Assembly: GCF_011617245.1 (NCBI RefSeq)
Contig: NZ_CP050152.1
Coordinates: forward strand, 62,001 to 126,000
DNA: 64,000 nucleotides
Origin: Brevibacterium atlanticum
GTDB taxonomy: Bacteria; Actinomycetota; Actinomycetes; Actinomycetales; Brevibacteriaceae
Direction of reading: 5' to 3'
The first letter of the stretch is position 1. The number at the start of each line of letters is the position of its first letter. The notes beneath the pieces were generated by a model that ran no database searches, had not been told where the DNA came from, and saw only the letters and a program-made list of their open reading frames with translations. The translations under genes and the position numbers were made by a program. Positions 18,936 through 27,831 of the stretch are shown here, one piece after another.

Positions 18936-20219
18936 TCAGCGGAGTCGGCGCTCGAGATACTCCCGCTCGGCAGGGTCGGTCGTGAGCTCGATCGCACGCC
19001 GGTACGCCTCGGCGGCGTCGCCCGTCCGGCCGAGTCTGTCGAGCAGATGCGCCCGGAGGACCCAGGCCGGCTGGAAGGCGCTGATGCGCTTGGAGTCTTT
19101 GTCGTCGGTGCCGATGCCTGGCGTGCCGAGGCTCAGCGTATCGAGGGCGGCGAGTCCGGTTTCGGGACCGTCCACCTCGGCGAGGACGGCCGCCCGGGAC
19201 ACCGATCCGCCGAGGCTCGGCGCGAGCGATTCGAGGTCGTCGTGGAGGCGCAGCAGCATCGGCCAGTCAGTCGTCCCGGTCCGGACCCCGGCCATATGAA
19301 GGAGCTGGATCGCCGCTTCGAGACCGAAGCGACCGACGTGGCCGCAGCGGTAGACCTCCTTGAGGTGATGTTCGCCGGATTCGGCCAGCATTCGGTCCCA
19401 CTGCGCTGGGTCCTGGTCGGTCAGGGGCACGAATTCTCCGGCCCCACCTCGGCGGGCGGGGAAGCGGGCGGCCGAGAGGTGGATGAGGGCTGCCAATCCG
19501 TGCGATTCGCCGTCGCCGGGGCACAGGCGTGCGAGCAGTCCGGCGAGGTAGACGGCCTCGCCGACCATCCCGGCACGCGGGGTGGGCGCCGCATGCGCCC
19601 ATGCGATCGCGAAGGCCCCATAGATGGCCTCCTGCACATCTGATAAGCGGGACTCGAGATCGAGCCGATCGGGGTGGCCGAAGCCCACGCCGAGCGCAGC
19701 GACCCGCTTCTTCGCCCTGGTCAGACGTGCCGAGACGGTGGCGGCCGGCAGTGCCATGGCCGAGGCGATCTGCTTGCCGGTCATCCCCATCACCGCCGAG
19801 AGCATGAGCAGCGGCCGCGCGGGCGGATCGATGTCCGGGTGCGCGCACACGGCGAGGAGTTCGAGGCGACGGTCCGGCAGGGCATCGGGGTCGTGATCGG
19901 CAGGATCGGCACCGAGGCGGCCTCCGAGTCGTTCGAGGACCTCGTCGTCGAGCGCGGTCGACGACCGTGTCGCCGCCGACTTCCACGCGTCTCGACGGGC
20001 ATTGAGCGCCACCCGGTAGAGCCAGCCCTCGGGATTGCCGGGCGGTCCGTCAGCCCGCCACGCGGTGACGGCGCGTTCGAGCGCGGTGGCCAGCGCATCC
20101 TCGGCGCCGCAGATGTCCCCGTCGGCGGCCGCAATGAGCGCGATGATCCTGCCCCAGCCGTCCCGGGACAGGATCATCGCCCGCTCGGCAGGATCGGTCA
20201 TTCCGGCAGGGTCGGTCAT
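18936..20219 (-). CDS. ECF-type RNA polymerase sigma factor with C-terminal extension (ECF42-like)
   Basis: Sigma-70-family factor of 427 aa. Region 2 (IALIAAADGDICGAEDALATALERAVTAW) and region 4 (LMLSAVMGMTGKQIASAMALPAATVSARLTRAKKRV) occupy the first 190 residues. A long helical, TPR-like extension typical of the SigJ/ECF42 group makes up the rest. No anti-sigma gene is present. Instead the gene follows a YCII/DGPF gene, the standard genomic partner of this group. I prefer ATG 20219 because it forms an ATGA overlap with that partner. An in-frame ATG 15 bases upstream (20234) is also possible. Confidence 0.9.
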   Translation of the reverse strand: MTDPAGMTDPAERAMILSRDGWGRIIALIAAADGDICGAEDALATALERAVTAWRADGPPGNPEGWLYRVALNARRDAWKSAATRSSTALDDEVLERLGGRLGADPADHDPDALPDRRLELLAVCAHPDIDPPARPLLMLSAVMGMTGKQIASAMALPAATVSARLTRAKKRVAALGVGFGHPDRLDLESRLSDVQEAIYGAFAIAWAHAAPTPRAGMVGEAVYLAGLLARLCPGDGESHGLAALIHLSAARFPARRGGAGEFVPLTDQDPAQWDRMLAESGEHHLKEVYRCGHVGRFGLEAAIQLLHMAGVRTGTTDWPMLLRLHDDLESLAPSLGGSVSRAAVLAEVDGPETGLAALDTLSLGTPGIGTDDKDSKRISAFQPAWVLRAHLLDRLGRTGDAAEAYRRAIELTTDPAEREYLERRLR

Positions 20220-20599
20220 TGCGGGCGGGTCCACTGGCCGTCGACGAACGAGGTGGCCGCGGGGCGGACCTCGATGGTGCCGTAGGCCGTGCCGGGGAAC
20301 TTCTCAGCCCAGGCCAGAGCGGCCTCCTTGTCGGCGACGTCGATGACGACGACCCCGGCCAAGGTCTCCTTCGCAGCGGCGAAGGGACCGTCCTCGATGA
20401 CGACCTCTCCGGTCTTGCGGGTCACGGTCGTCGCGGTCTGGGCCGGGGTGAGCATCTCCCAGGCGATGAAGACTCCGGCCGAGGTCAGCGCCTGACCGAA
20501 GTCGTCCATGAGACGCATCATCTCCTGGATGTCCTCCTCGGTCGGGGCCGGGCCGTCGGCACCGGGTTCGGGGGCGTGGAAGATCAGTGAGTAGCGCAT
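20216..20599 (-). CDS. YCII/DGPF-domain protein
   Basis: A 127-aa protein of the YCII-related superfamily with the eponymous motif IEDGPFAAAKETLAGVVVID at about residues 67-86. The fold is a small ferredoxin-like barrel and its biochemical role is unknown. It is translationally coupled to the ECF42-like sigma gene. In other actinobacteria such DGPF proteins are targets of the sigma factor and are linked to antibiotic or oxidative stress (known for the group, not shown here). Confidence 0.9.
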   Translation of the reverse strand: MRYSLIFHAPEPGADGPAPTEEDIQEMMRLMDDFGQALTSAGVFIAWEMLTPAQTATTVTRKTGEVVIEDGPFAAAKETLAGVVVIDVADKEAALAWAEKFPGTAYGTIEVRPAATSFVDGQWTRPQ

Positions 20600-20690
20600 C
20601 GCTGTGCTCCGTTCAGTCTGCGGCGGCCGGATTTCGGTCGCTCACAGGGAAGACGATCGAATCCTCGTCGATTCGACACCGTGGCACAGA

Positions 20691-21281
20691 TTATTCCCGA
20701 TGATCGCTGCGCGGGGTGGAATTCTCCGTGTCGATCCGGGTGAGTGCGGCGACGGCGGTGCGGACGAGGTCGCGGTCGGGTGGATGGCCGTCGAGGTGGC
20801 AGTGGATGGTCCACCCTTCGATGAGCGCGTCGACGGCGCGGGCGGCATCGAGGGAGAAGTGTTCGGTGAGCGCGTCCTCGCTGATGCCCATCCACGAGGC
20901 GGCGAGCTTCGCCGAGCCCGGCGAGTTCCGGCCGTACGAGTAGAGCTCGAAGATCGCGGCCATCTCCCGTGGGGAGGCGAAGGTGTCCCCGCAGATGATC
21001 TCGACGACGGCCTCGCGCGCCTCGGCGAGGGTGGTCGCAGCGGCCAGCCCCTCCCGATACCGCGCCGAGAGTCGGCTGACGAGCAGGGTGAACGCCTCGG
21101 TGATGACCTCGTCGATGCCGCCGAAGTGGTAGGTCATCGAGCCCAGCGGCACACCGGCGCGGGCAGCGACCGCACGATGGGAGACCTTCGCCGTGCCGTC
21201 GTCGAGGATGAGCTCAAGAGCCGCAATGATGATCCGCTGGCGCCGGTCGGGGTCGTTGGGCACCCCGCTGCGTGCGCTCAT
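20691..21281 (-). CDS. TetR-family transcriptional regulator
   Basis: A 196-aa TetR protein with a clean HTH (RRQRIIIAALELILDDGTAKVSHRAVAARAGVPLGSMTYHFGG, residues 13-54) and an all-helical ligand domain. The start at ATG 21281 has an AGGAG ribosome site 7 bases away. A longer frame to 21347 would translate the operator region and is rejected. It is divergent from an MFS transporter, with two palindromes in the 138-bp gap, the classic layout of a drug-efflux repressor and its target. Confidence 0.92.
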   Translation of the reverse strand: MSARSGVPNDPDRRQRIIIAALELILDDGTAKVSHRAVAARAGVPLGSMTYHFGGIDEVITEAFTLLVSRLSARYREGLAAATTLAEAREAVVEIICGDTFASPREMAAIFELYSYGRNSPGSAKLAASWMGISEDALTEHFSLDAARAVDALIEGWTIHCHLDGHPPDRDLVRTAVAALTRIDTENSTPRSDHRE

Positions 21282-21331
21282 CGGATTCTCCTTCTCTCGC
21301 GTCCGGGCTCTGGCGCCTCCGACTCCACAGA

Positions 21332-21372
21332 GTGTACATTTGTACACGTTCGGAGAGTGTGTACGAACGTAC
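21332..21372. promoter_or_regulatory. Two palindromic operators between TetR and MFS genes
   Basis: GTGTACA-TT-TGTACAC (21332-21347) and GTACG-AA-CGTAC (21361-21372) are perfect inverted repeats sharing the core GTAC. Both lie between the divergent starts and are probably bound by the TetR protein. Confidence 0.7.
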
Positions 21373-21419
21373 TAATCCTTTCGTGACTGACCCCGACCGA
21401 CCGTGAAGGAGATGATTCG

Positions 21420-22730
21420 ATGCGCGGTTCAGGACCCCGTGACGATGCCGCCCTTGCCGCCCGCTCGGGAGTGCGTCGATCGCGTCCGACGGCGGGGCCG
21501 TGGCTGATGGCCGCGTCGACGTCGCTCGGCGCTCGCCGCATCGCACTTCTCGCGCTCTTCTTCCTGCCCGGGATCACGATCTCGTCGTGGGTGACCCGGA
21601 CACCGTCGATCCGTGACGCCCTCGGCGCTTCGACCGCGGAAATGGGGTTCGTCCTCTTCGGTCTCTCCGTCGGATCGATGATCGGCATCCTCGGGTCCGG
21701 ACCGCTCGTCAGCCGGTGGGGAGCCAGGCCCGTCGTCCTCGCCGGAACGATCGGAATCATCGCGAGCATGCCGATCGTCGGCCTCGGTGCCGCTGTGGCC
21801 GAGCCGTTCGTCGTGGCCGCGGGCCTCGTCGTCTTCGGGCTCGGCATGGGCACGGGCGAGGTCGCGATGAACGTCGAGGGCGCCGAACTCGAAAAGCACC
21901 TCGACCGGCCGTTCCTGCCGCTCCTCCACGGTTTCTTCAGCCTCGGCACCGTCATCGGCGCGGTGCTCGGCATCCTCGCCACCGCCGCCGACTTCTCGGT
22001 CCTCGTCCATCTGCTGGCAGTCGGCCTCCTCGGCATGATCGTGTTCGTCCCCGCAATGCGCCACGTCCCCGTGGGGACGGGGCAGGTGCCGCGTTCGCGA
22101 GAGACCATCCCCGCCGAGGCGGTCCCGCAGTCACCATCGACCCCCGTATGGCGCGATCCCGGGCTCATCGCCATCGGCGTCATCGTCCTCGGAATGGCGC
22201 TGGCCGAAGGCACCGCGAACGACTGGCTGCCCCTGGTCATGGTCGACGGACACGGCTTCGCGGCCGCGCTCGGCTCGAGCGTCTACGCGATCTTCGCGGC
22301 CGCGATGACGCTCGGTCGGTTCATCGGCGGACCGATCGTCGCCCGATTCGGCCGACCTACCGTGCTCGCGGTCAGCGCGGCGTTCGGGCTGGTCGGCATC
22401 GGCCTCGTCTCACTCGTCGACTCGCAGTTCGTCGCGGCGATCGCCGTACTGCTGTGGGGACTCGGAACCTCGCTCGGCTTCCCCGTGGCGCTGTCCGAGG
22501 CCGGAGACTCGGGCCCGAACCCGGCGGCCCGAGTGGCTACGGTCTCGACAATCGGCTACCTTGCCTTCCTCGTCGGTCCGCCCTCCCTCGGGCTCGTCGG
22601 CGAGCACTGGGGCCTGCGGGCCGCTCTGCTCATCCCGATGGCCATGATCATCCCCGTCCTCATCATCGCCCCGCTGCTGCGCCGGCAAGGACGAGGCCGG
22701 AAACGCGACCCTCACACCAGGCCGGTGTAG
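21420..22730 (+). CDS. MFS transporter
   Basis: Major facilitator of 436 aa with about twelve membrane helices. The loop 2-3 region reads GSGPLVSRWGARPVVL, a variant of motif A, and its equivalent after helix 8 is GGPIVARFGRPTVLAV. The N-terminal 35 residues are hydrophilic and basic. An AAGGAG site lies 8 bases upstream of the ATG. The substrate is not predictable. The divergent TetR suggests efflux of a toxic small molecule. The last 19 bases overlap the convergent FAD-oxidase gene. Confidence 0.9.
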   Translation: MRGSGPRDDAALAARSGVRRSRPTAGPWLMAASTSLGARRIALLALFFLPGITISSWVTRTPSIRDALGASTAEMGFVLFGLSVGSMIGILGSGPLVSRWGARPVVLAGTIGIIASMPIVGLGAAVAEPFVVAAGLVVFGLGMGTGEVAMNVEGAELEKHLDRPFLPLLHGFFSLGTVIGAVLGILATAADFSVLVHLLAVGLLGMIVFVPAMRHVPVGTGQVPRSRETIPAEAVPQSPSTPVWRDPGLIAIGVIVLGMALAEGTANDWLPLVMVDGHGFAAALGSSVYAIFAAAMTLGRFIGGPIVARFGRPTVLAVSAAFGLVGIGLVSLVDSQFVAAIAVLLWGLGTSLGFPVALSEAGDSGPNPAARVATVSTIGYLAFLVGPPSLGLVGEHWGLRAALLIPMAMIIPVLIIAPLLRRQGRGRKRDPHTRPV

Positions 22731-24085
22731 ACAGCTCCCGGGTTGAAGATGTTGTCCGGGTCGAGTGCCCGCTTGATCCGGTGGTTGAGTTCCATGACGT
22801 CCTCGCCGAGGTAGGGCGCCAGCCACGGTGCCTTGAGCCGGCCGACCCCGTGCTCGCCGGTGATCGTCCCGCCGAGCCCGGTGGCCAGATCCATCACCTC
22901 GCCGTAGGCGATCTGCGCGCGCTTCTGCTGCTCCTCATCCTTCGGATCGAGGACGAGCAGCGGGTGGGTATTGCCGTCACCGGCGTGAGCGATGACCGCG
23001 ATCGTCACACCGCGGTCGGCGGAGATCTTCTCGATGCCGAGCACCAGGTCCCCGAGCTTCGGCAGCGGCACTCCGACGTCCTCGAGCAGCAGCGCGCCCT
23101 TCTTCTCCACGGCGGGGATCGCGATCCGTCGGGCGGTGACGAAGGCTTCGCCCTCCTCGGGGTCGGTGGTGAGATAGCACTCCGAGGCGGCATTGAGCGT
23201 ACAGATCTCCTCGATCACGGCCGCCTGCACGCCCGAATGCTCACCGGGTTCGTCGGACTGGATGACGAGCATGCCCTCGGCCTCACGGTCGAGTCCCATC
23301 TTCAGCTCGTCCTCGACGGCGTTGATCGAGGGCTTGTCCATGAACTCGAGCATCGATGGTCGCATGGCCTTCGCGATGTCGAGGACGGCCTGCGTGGCAT
23401 CGGCGAGTTTCGGGAACATCGCGACCACAGTCGTCGGGGGCAGCTGGGCGGGGATGAGGCGCAGGGTCACCTCGGTGATGACGCCCAGTGTCCCCTCGGA
23501 GCCGACGAAGAGCTTCGTCAGGGGCAGTCCGGCGACGTCCTTGAGCCTCGGTCCGCCGAGCTTCACGGCCCGGCCGTCGGCGAGGACGACGGTCATACCG
23601 AGCACATAGTCCGTGGTCACACCGTATTTCACGCAGCACAGGCCGCCGGCGTTCGTGGCGATGTTGCCGCCGATCGAGCAGAACTCGAAGGACGACGGGT
23701 CAGGCGGGTACCACAGGCCGTGTTCGGCCGCCGCGGCCTTGACCTCGGCGTTGAAGGCGCCCGGCTGGACGGTGGCCATACGGGTGATGGGGTCGATGGT
23801 GATCTCGCGCATCCGGTCGAGTGAGAGCACGATGCCGCCGTTGATCGCCGAGCTGCCGCCCGACAGCCCCGAGCCGGCCCCGCGGGGCACGATCGGGACC
23901 TTCGCTTCGGCGGCGATCCGCACGACCGTCTGCACCTCCTCGGTGGAGGTGACGCGGACGACCGCGGCAGGCACCCCGGCATCCGGGTCGTTCGCGCGGT
24001 CCCAGCGGTAGGCGTCCATCGAATCGGGATCGGTGATGACCGCCGCATCCGGCAGAGCAGAGGTGAGTGAGGAGACAACGTCCAT
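22712..24085 (-). CDS. FAD-binding oxidase/dehydrogenase (GlcD-like glycolate or D-lactate type)
   Basis: Flavoprotein of 457 aa with an N-terminal PCMH-type FAD-binding domain (PIVPRGAGSGLSGGSSAINGGIVLSL, about residues 60-85; GGNIATNAGGLCCVKYG, about 135-152) and a C-terminal FAD-oxidase domain (AHAGDGNTHP, GEHGVGRLK, DPDNIFNPG). The family oxidises 2-hydroxy acids such as glycolate or D-lactate and often feeds the respiratory chain. No GlcE/GlcF subunit genes are adjacent, so a single-subunit D-lactate or 2-hydroxyacid dehydrogenase is more likely than glycolate oxidase. The substrate remains open. Confidence 0.9.
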   Translation of the reverse strand: MDVVSSLTSALPDAAVITDPDSMDAYRWDRANDPDAGVPAAVVRVTSTEEVQTVVRIAAEAKVPIVPRGAGSGLSGGSSAINGGIVLSLDRMREITIDPITRMATVQPGAFNAEVKAAAAEHGLWYPPDPSSFEFCSIGGNIATNAGGLCCVKYGVTTDYVLGMTVVLADGRAVKLGGPRLKDVAGLPLTKLFVGSEGTLGVITEVTLRLIPAQLPPTTVVAMFPKLADATQAVLDIAKAMRPSMLEFMDKPSINAVEDELKMGLDREAEGMLVIQSDEPGEHSGVQAAVIEEICTLNAASECYLTTDPEEGEAFVTARRIAIPAVEKKGALLLEDVGVPLPKLGDLVLGIEKISADRGVTIAVIAHAGDGNTHPLLVLDPKDEEQQKRAQIAYGEVMDLATGLGGTITGEHGVGRLKAPWLAPYLGEDVMELNHRIKRALDPDNIFNPGAVYTGLV

Positions 24086-24199
24086 GCGCTCGACGTTACC
24101 AGGGTCACATTCGCGGATGAGGCCCCGGTCCACGGTGCGGAGCGAACCTCGGCACTGGTGCCGAGAATCCGGGTCAGTGCCGCACAGTACTGTGGGGTC

Positions 24200-25984
24200 A
24201 TGACCGATGTGCCGCCCGCCGCCTACGTGCTCGGGACCGTTCCCGGTCCGCGCGGCGACGGCGGGCAGGTGGGCGTGGTCGCGCTCGATCGCGCGGGTGC
24301 GCAGTTCGATCGGATCGATCTCGCCGAGGCGGCCCTGCCCGAATTCGTCCGCGACCGGGAGGGCGCGGCCCAGGGGAGCGGCGCCCCGCCGAGGTGGATC
24401 CTCAGTGACACCCCGAAGTGGTACCCACAGCTGCTGGCCGCGGGAGTGGGAATCGAACGCTGCCATGATCTGCGCCTGACCCATGCGATCCTTGCCCGCT
24501 CCGAGCTCGTCACCGCCCCGGGCCCGCTCCGGGCCGCAACGGACTGGGACGCCGCACCCGCCGGTTCAGACGGCGAGGCCCAAGCGGCCGCTCTCTTCGA
24601 GGTCGATGCCGGACGCGGTCATATTCGGCAGGTGCCCCACGGCCTCGAGTCCGCACTGGCCGAATACGACCGGCAGAATGCCGCGCTCGAGTCCGCGAGT
24701 GATCCGGGGCGGCTGCGGCTGCTGCTCGCTGCCGAATCGGCCGGCGGACTCGTTGCCGTGGAGATGCGCGCGGCCGGTGTCCCCTGGGACGAGATCGAAC
24801 ACGACCGGATCCTCACCGACATCCTCGGACCCCGCCCGATCCGCGACGGGAAGCCGGCGAAGATGCTTGCGCTGGCCGAGCAGGTGCGCGAGGCCCTCGA
24901 GGACCCGCGTGCGAACCTCGACTCCCCGAACCGCCTGCTGTCCTCCCTGCGCAATGCCGGCATCAACGTCGCCTCGACATCGAAATGGGAGCTTGACGGC
25001 AGCGACCATCCGGCGATCGCACCGCTGCTCGAGTACAAGAAGATGGCCCGACTGCTGAGCGCCAACGGCTGGCACTGGCTCGACGAATGGGTCGATCACG
25101 GCAGGTACCGCCCCGTGTACGTACCGGGTGGTGTCGTCACCGGCAGGTGGGCGGCCAGCGGGGGAGGGGCCCTCCAGATCCCACGGCAGCTGCGCCCGGC
25201 GCTGCGCGCCGATGACGGTTGGCGGCTCGTCTCCGCCGACGTCGCCCAGCTCGAACCTCGGGCGCTCGCCGCGATGTCCGGGGATCGGGCGATGGCCGCG
25301 GCCGGTCTGGGTCGGGATCTCTACTCAGGACTCGTCGACGCCGGGGTCGTCGCGACCCGGGCCGAGGCGAAGATCGCCGTGCTCGGCGCGATGTACGGCT
25401 CGACGACCGGTGAGGCGGGGGCACTCGTGCCCCGCCTGCGGCAGAATTTTCCCGCCGCCATGCATCTCGTCGACACCGCCGCCGAGGTGGGGCGCCGTGG
25501 CGGGGTCGTCTCCACCTGGTTGGGGCGGACCTCTCCGGCCCCGAGTGAGGGCTGGCAGCGCCTGCAGCAGGCGGCGAACCGCTTCGACGCGAGCAGTGCC
25601 GATGAGCAGCGAGCTCGCCGGGCTGCCGGTGACCAGGGACGATTCACCCGCAACTTCGTCGTCCAGGGCACCGCGGCCGAATGGGCCCTGGTATGGCTGG
25701 CCGATCTGCGGCTGCGCCTGGCCCGACTGCCTACGATCGATGACGATGGACACGACGGTGTCGATCGAACGGCGACCGCCTCGGGGTCGGTGTTCTCTCG
25801 CCGTGCCCACCTTGTGTTCTTCCTCCATGACGAGGTCATCGTCCATGCCCCGGCTGAGCAGGCCGAGGACGCGGCGGCCGCGATCAGGGCGGCGGCCGCC
25901 TCGGCGGGACGATTGCTCTTCGGGGATGCCCCCGTCGACTTCCCCCTCGACCTGAGCATCGGCGAACGGGCGATCAAGGGGTGA
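24200..25984 (+). CDS. PolA-like bifunctional 3'-5' exonuclease/DNA polymerase homologue
   Basis: A 594-aa family A DNA polymerase homologue found alongside true polA in actinobacteria. The polymerase part shows motif A (VSADVAQLEPRALAAMSGD), motif B (RAEAKIAVLGAMYG) and motif C (LHDEVIV). The N-terminal region corresponds to the 3'-5' exonuclease fold (CHDLRLTHAILARSEL resembles its second half). However, I see no DxE exonuclease motif, so proofreading is probably lost. There is no 5'-3' exonuclease domain. The role is unknown, perhaps repair or bypass. The ATG at 24200 was chosen over an upstream in-frame start lacking domain similarity. Confidence 0.9.
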   Translation: MTDVPPAAYVLGTVPGPRGDGGQVGVVALDRAGAQFDRIDLAEAALPEFVRDREGAAQGSGAPPRWILSDTPKWYPQLLAAGVGIERCHDLRLTHAILARSELVTAPGPLRAATDWDAAPAGSDGEAQAAALFEVDAGRGHIRQVPHGLESALAEYDRQNAALESASDPGRLRLLLAAESAGGLVAVEMRAAGVPWDEIEHDRILTDILGPRPIRDGKPAKMLALAEQVREALEDPRANLDSPNRLLSSLRNAGINVASTSKWELDGSDHPAIAPLLEYKKMARLLSANGWHWLDEWVDHGRYRPVYVPGGVVTGRWAASGGGALQIPRQLRPALRADDGWRLVSADVAQLEPRALAAMSGDRAMAAAGLGRDLYSGLVDAGVVATRAEAKIAVLGAMYGSTTGEAGALVPRLRQNFPAAMHLVDTAAEVGRRGGVVSTWLGRTSPAPSEGWQRLQQAANRFDASSADEQRARRAAGDQGRFTRNFVVQGTAAEWALVWLADLRLRLARLPTIDDDGHDGVDRTATASGSVFSRRAHLVFFLHDEVIVHAPAEQAEDAAAAIRAAAASAGRLLFGDAPVDFPLDLSIGERAIKG

Positions 25985-26160
25985 GCGCGACCGAGCGGTC
26001 AGGAAATGCGGATGACAATGTGGATGACCGGGAGCGGACGGGGCCGGCCCAGCACACCTGAATGTGATCTGAAGAATAAACGCATGTGCATGGAATAGAC
26101 TGCCTGCCGCAAGCGCTGGACGATGTGGCCCAGCTCGGAATCGGAATCCAAGGAGATCAC

Positions 26161-27237
26161 ATGAGCATCAGCGTCAAGGCACTGCAGAAGACCGGACCGG
26201 ACCAGCCGTTCCGCGTGGCCACGATCGAACGTCGGGATCCGCGACCCGACGATGTCGTCATCGACATCAAGGCGGCGGGCATCTGCCACAGCGACATCCA
26301 CACCATCCGCAACGAATGGGGCGAGGCCCACTTCCCGCTCACCGTCGGCCACGAGATCGCCGGCGTCGTCGAGGCCGTCGGTGAGAACGTCACCGACTGG
26401 AAGGTCGGCGACCGCGTCGGAGTCGGCTGCATGGTCAACTCGTGCGGCGAATGCGAGGAATGCCTCGCCGGGCAGGAGCAGAACTGCCTCAACGGCAGCG
26501 TCGGCACCTACAACGTCGAAGACGTCGACGGCACGATCACCCAGGGCGGCTACTCCCAGAAGGTCGTCGTCAACGAACGCTTCGTCTGCCGCATCCCCGA
26601 CGGCCTCGACTTCGACGTCGCCGCCCCGCTGCTGTGCGCGGGCATCACCACCTACGCACCGCTCAACCGCTGGGGTGCGGGTGAGCAGAAGAACGGAGCG
26701 CCGAAGAAGGTCGCCGTGCTCGGCCTCGGCGGACTCGGCCACATGGGCGTGCAGATCGCTGCGGCCATGGGCGCCGAGGTGACCGTGCTCTCCCGCACCC
26801 TGAAGAAGGAGAAGGCAGCGCTGAGACTCGGCGCAACGCGGATGCTCGCGACCACCGAGGAGGACTTCTTCTCCGAACACCGCGGCGAGTTCGACCTCAT
26901 CCTCAACACGATCAGCGCCGACATCCCCGTCGACCGGTACCTGCGTCTGCTCAAGCCGCGCGGAGTCATGGCCGTCGTCGGCCTGCCGCCCGAGAAGCAG
27001 CCGTTCTCCTTCGGCTCGGTCATCGGCGGGGCCAAGGCGATCGCCGGATCGAACATCGGCGGCATCGCCGAGACCCAGGAGATGCTCGACTTCTGCGCCG
27101 AGCACGGCATCGCCGCTCAGATCGAGACGATCCCCGTCACCGAGGCGGACGCCGCCTATGATCGAGTCGTGGCCGGAGACGTGCAGTTCCGCGTCGTCAT
27201 CGACACCGCGAGCTTCGATGAGGTCGAAGCCGTGTGA
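26161..27237 (+). CDS. NAD(P)-dependent zinc alcohol dehydrogenase (YahK/CAD-like)
   Basis: Medium-chain dehydrogenase of 358 aa. Catalytic zinc ligands are Cys42 (GICHSDIH), His64/Glu65 (VGHEIAG) and Cys159. Structural zinc is held by Cys95, 98, 101 and 109 (CGECEECLAGQEQNC). The cofactor motif is GLGGLGHMGVQ. The sequence fits the cinnamyl-alcohol/aldehyde reductase branch, which reduces a broad range of aldehydes with NADPH. The start has a good AAGGAG site 7 bases upstream. The 176-bp upstream gap contains an AT-richer stretch (26065-26100) likely to hold the promoter. Confidence 0.93.
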   Translation: MSISVKALQKTGPDQPFRVATIERRDPRPDDVVIDIKAAGICHSDIHTIRNEWGEAHFPLTVGHEIAGVVEAVGENVTDWKVGDRVGVGCMVNSCGECEECLAGQEQNCLNGSVGTYNVEDVDGTITQGGYSQKVVVNERFVCRIPDGLDFDVAAPLLCAGITTYAPLNRWGAGEQKNGAPKKVAVLGLGGLGHMGVQIAAAMGAEVTVLSRTLKKEKAALRLGATRMLATTEEDFFSEHRGEFDLILNTISADIPVDRYLRLLKPRGVMAVVGLPPEKQPFSFGSVIGGAKAIAGSNIGGIAETQEMLDFCAEHGIAAQIETIPVTEADAAYDRVVAGDVQFRVVIDTASFDEVEAV

Positions 27238-27270
27238 GGTGAGGCCGTGTGAGAAGAGGTGACGAGACCG

Positions 27271-27738
27271 ATGACAGGTGCGCAGAGGAGTGTGCGGACG
27301 GTGCCCTTGGCACTGCTCATCCTCTACACGATCTTCATCGGTCTCGTCACTCTCTCGCCCCAACAGCTGGACACGAGCCCTGGTTCGTTCATCGCGGGGC
27401 TGCTCGACTTCCTCGCCTCCCACCGGCTCACGGCGTGGATCGACTACGACATCCTCGAGGAGCTCGCGAATGTGGGGATGTTCGTCCCCTTCGGCTTCCT
27501 CGTCTCCCTTCAGGCCGGACGTCGCCGCTGGTGGCTCGGCTGGGTCACGGGCATCGCCTTCACGTGCCTCATCGAGGGCACGCAGGCCACCCTGCTCTCA
27601 GCCACACGATTCGCCACGGTCAGCGATCTCGTGACGAACAGCCTCGGCGCGGGCATCGGTGCGGTGCTTGCCCTCATCGGCATGATCATCTGGCCGCCGA
27701 GGCGGCACGACGTTCCCATCGACCACGAGGTTCGGTGA
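27271..27738 (+). CDS. VanZ-family membrane protein 1
   Basis: A 155-aa integral membrane protein with about four helices. It shows VanZ-like features: LLILYTIFIGLVTLSP in the first helix, ANVGMFVPFGFL, an internal IEGTQATL and RFATVSDLVTNSLGAGIGA. VanZ-like proteins are linked to low-level teicoplanin resistance, but most chromosomal homologues have no known role. I chose ATG 27271, which follows a GAGGT site. A GTG at 27259 is an alternative. A close paralogue follows 94 bp downstream. Confidence 0.85.
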   Translation: MTGAQRSVRTVPLALLILYTIFIGLVTLSPQQLDTSPGSFIAGLLDFLASHRLTAWIDYDILEELANVGMFVPFGFLVSLQAGRRRWWLGWVTGIAFTCLIEGTQATLLSATRFATVSDLVTNSLGAGIGAVLALIGMIIWPPRRHDVPIDHEVR

Positions 27739-27766
27739 CGGGTTCGCGATCGTGATCACGGCGACG

Positions 27767-27793
27767 ATCGCGGATCGGATTCGCATCCGCGAT
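27767..27793 (+). terminator. Stem-loop between the two VanZ genes
   Basis: ATCGCGGAT (27767-27775) and ATCCGCGAT (27785-27793) form a perfect 9-bp stem with a 9-base loop. There is no U tract. It may be an attenuator or processing site between the paralogues. Confidence 0.45.
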
Positions 27794-27831
27794 TGAGGAT
27801 GCGCCAAGGATGGGCACGTAGATTGGTCGTG

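Noticed and set aside
21716..23824. 702-codon plus-strand frame across the MFS and FAD-oxidase genes
   Set aside because: It runs out of frame through one real gene and antisense to another, with Arg/His-rich low-complexity sequence.
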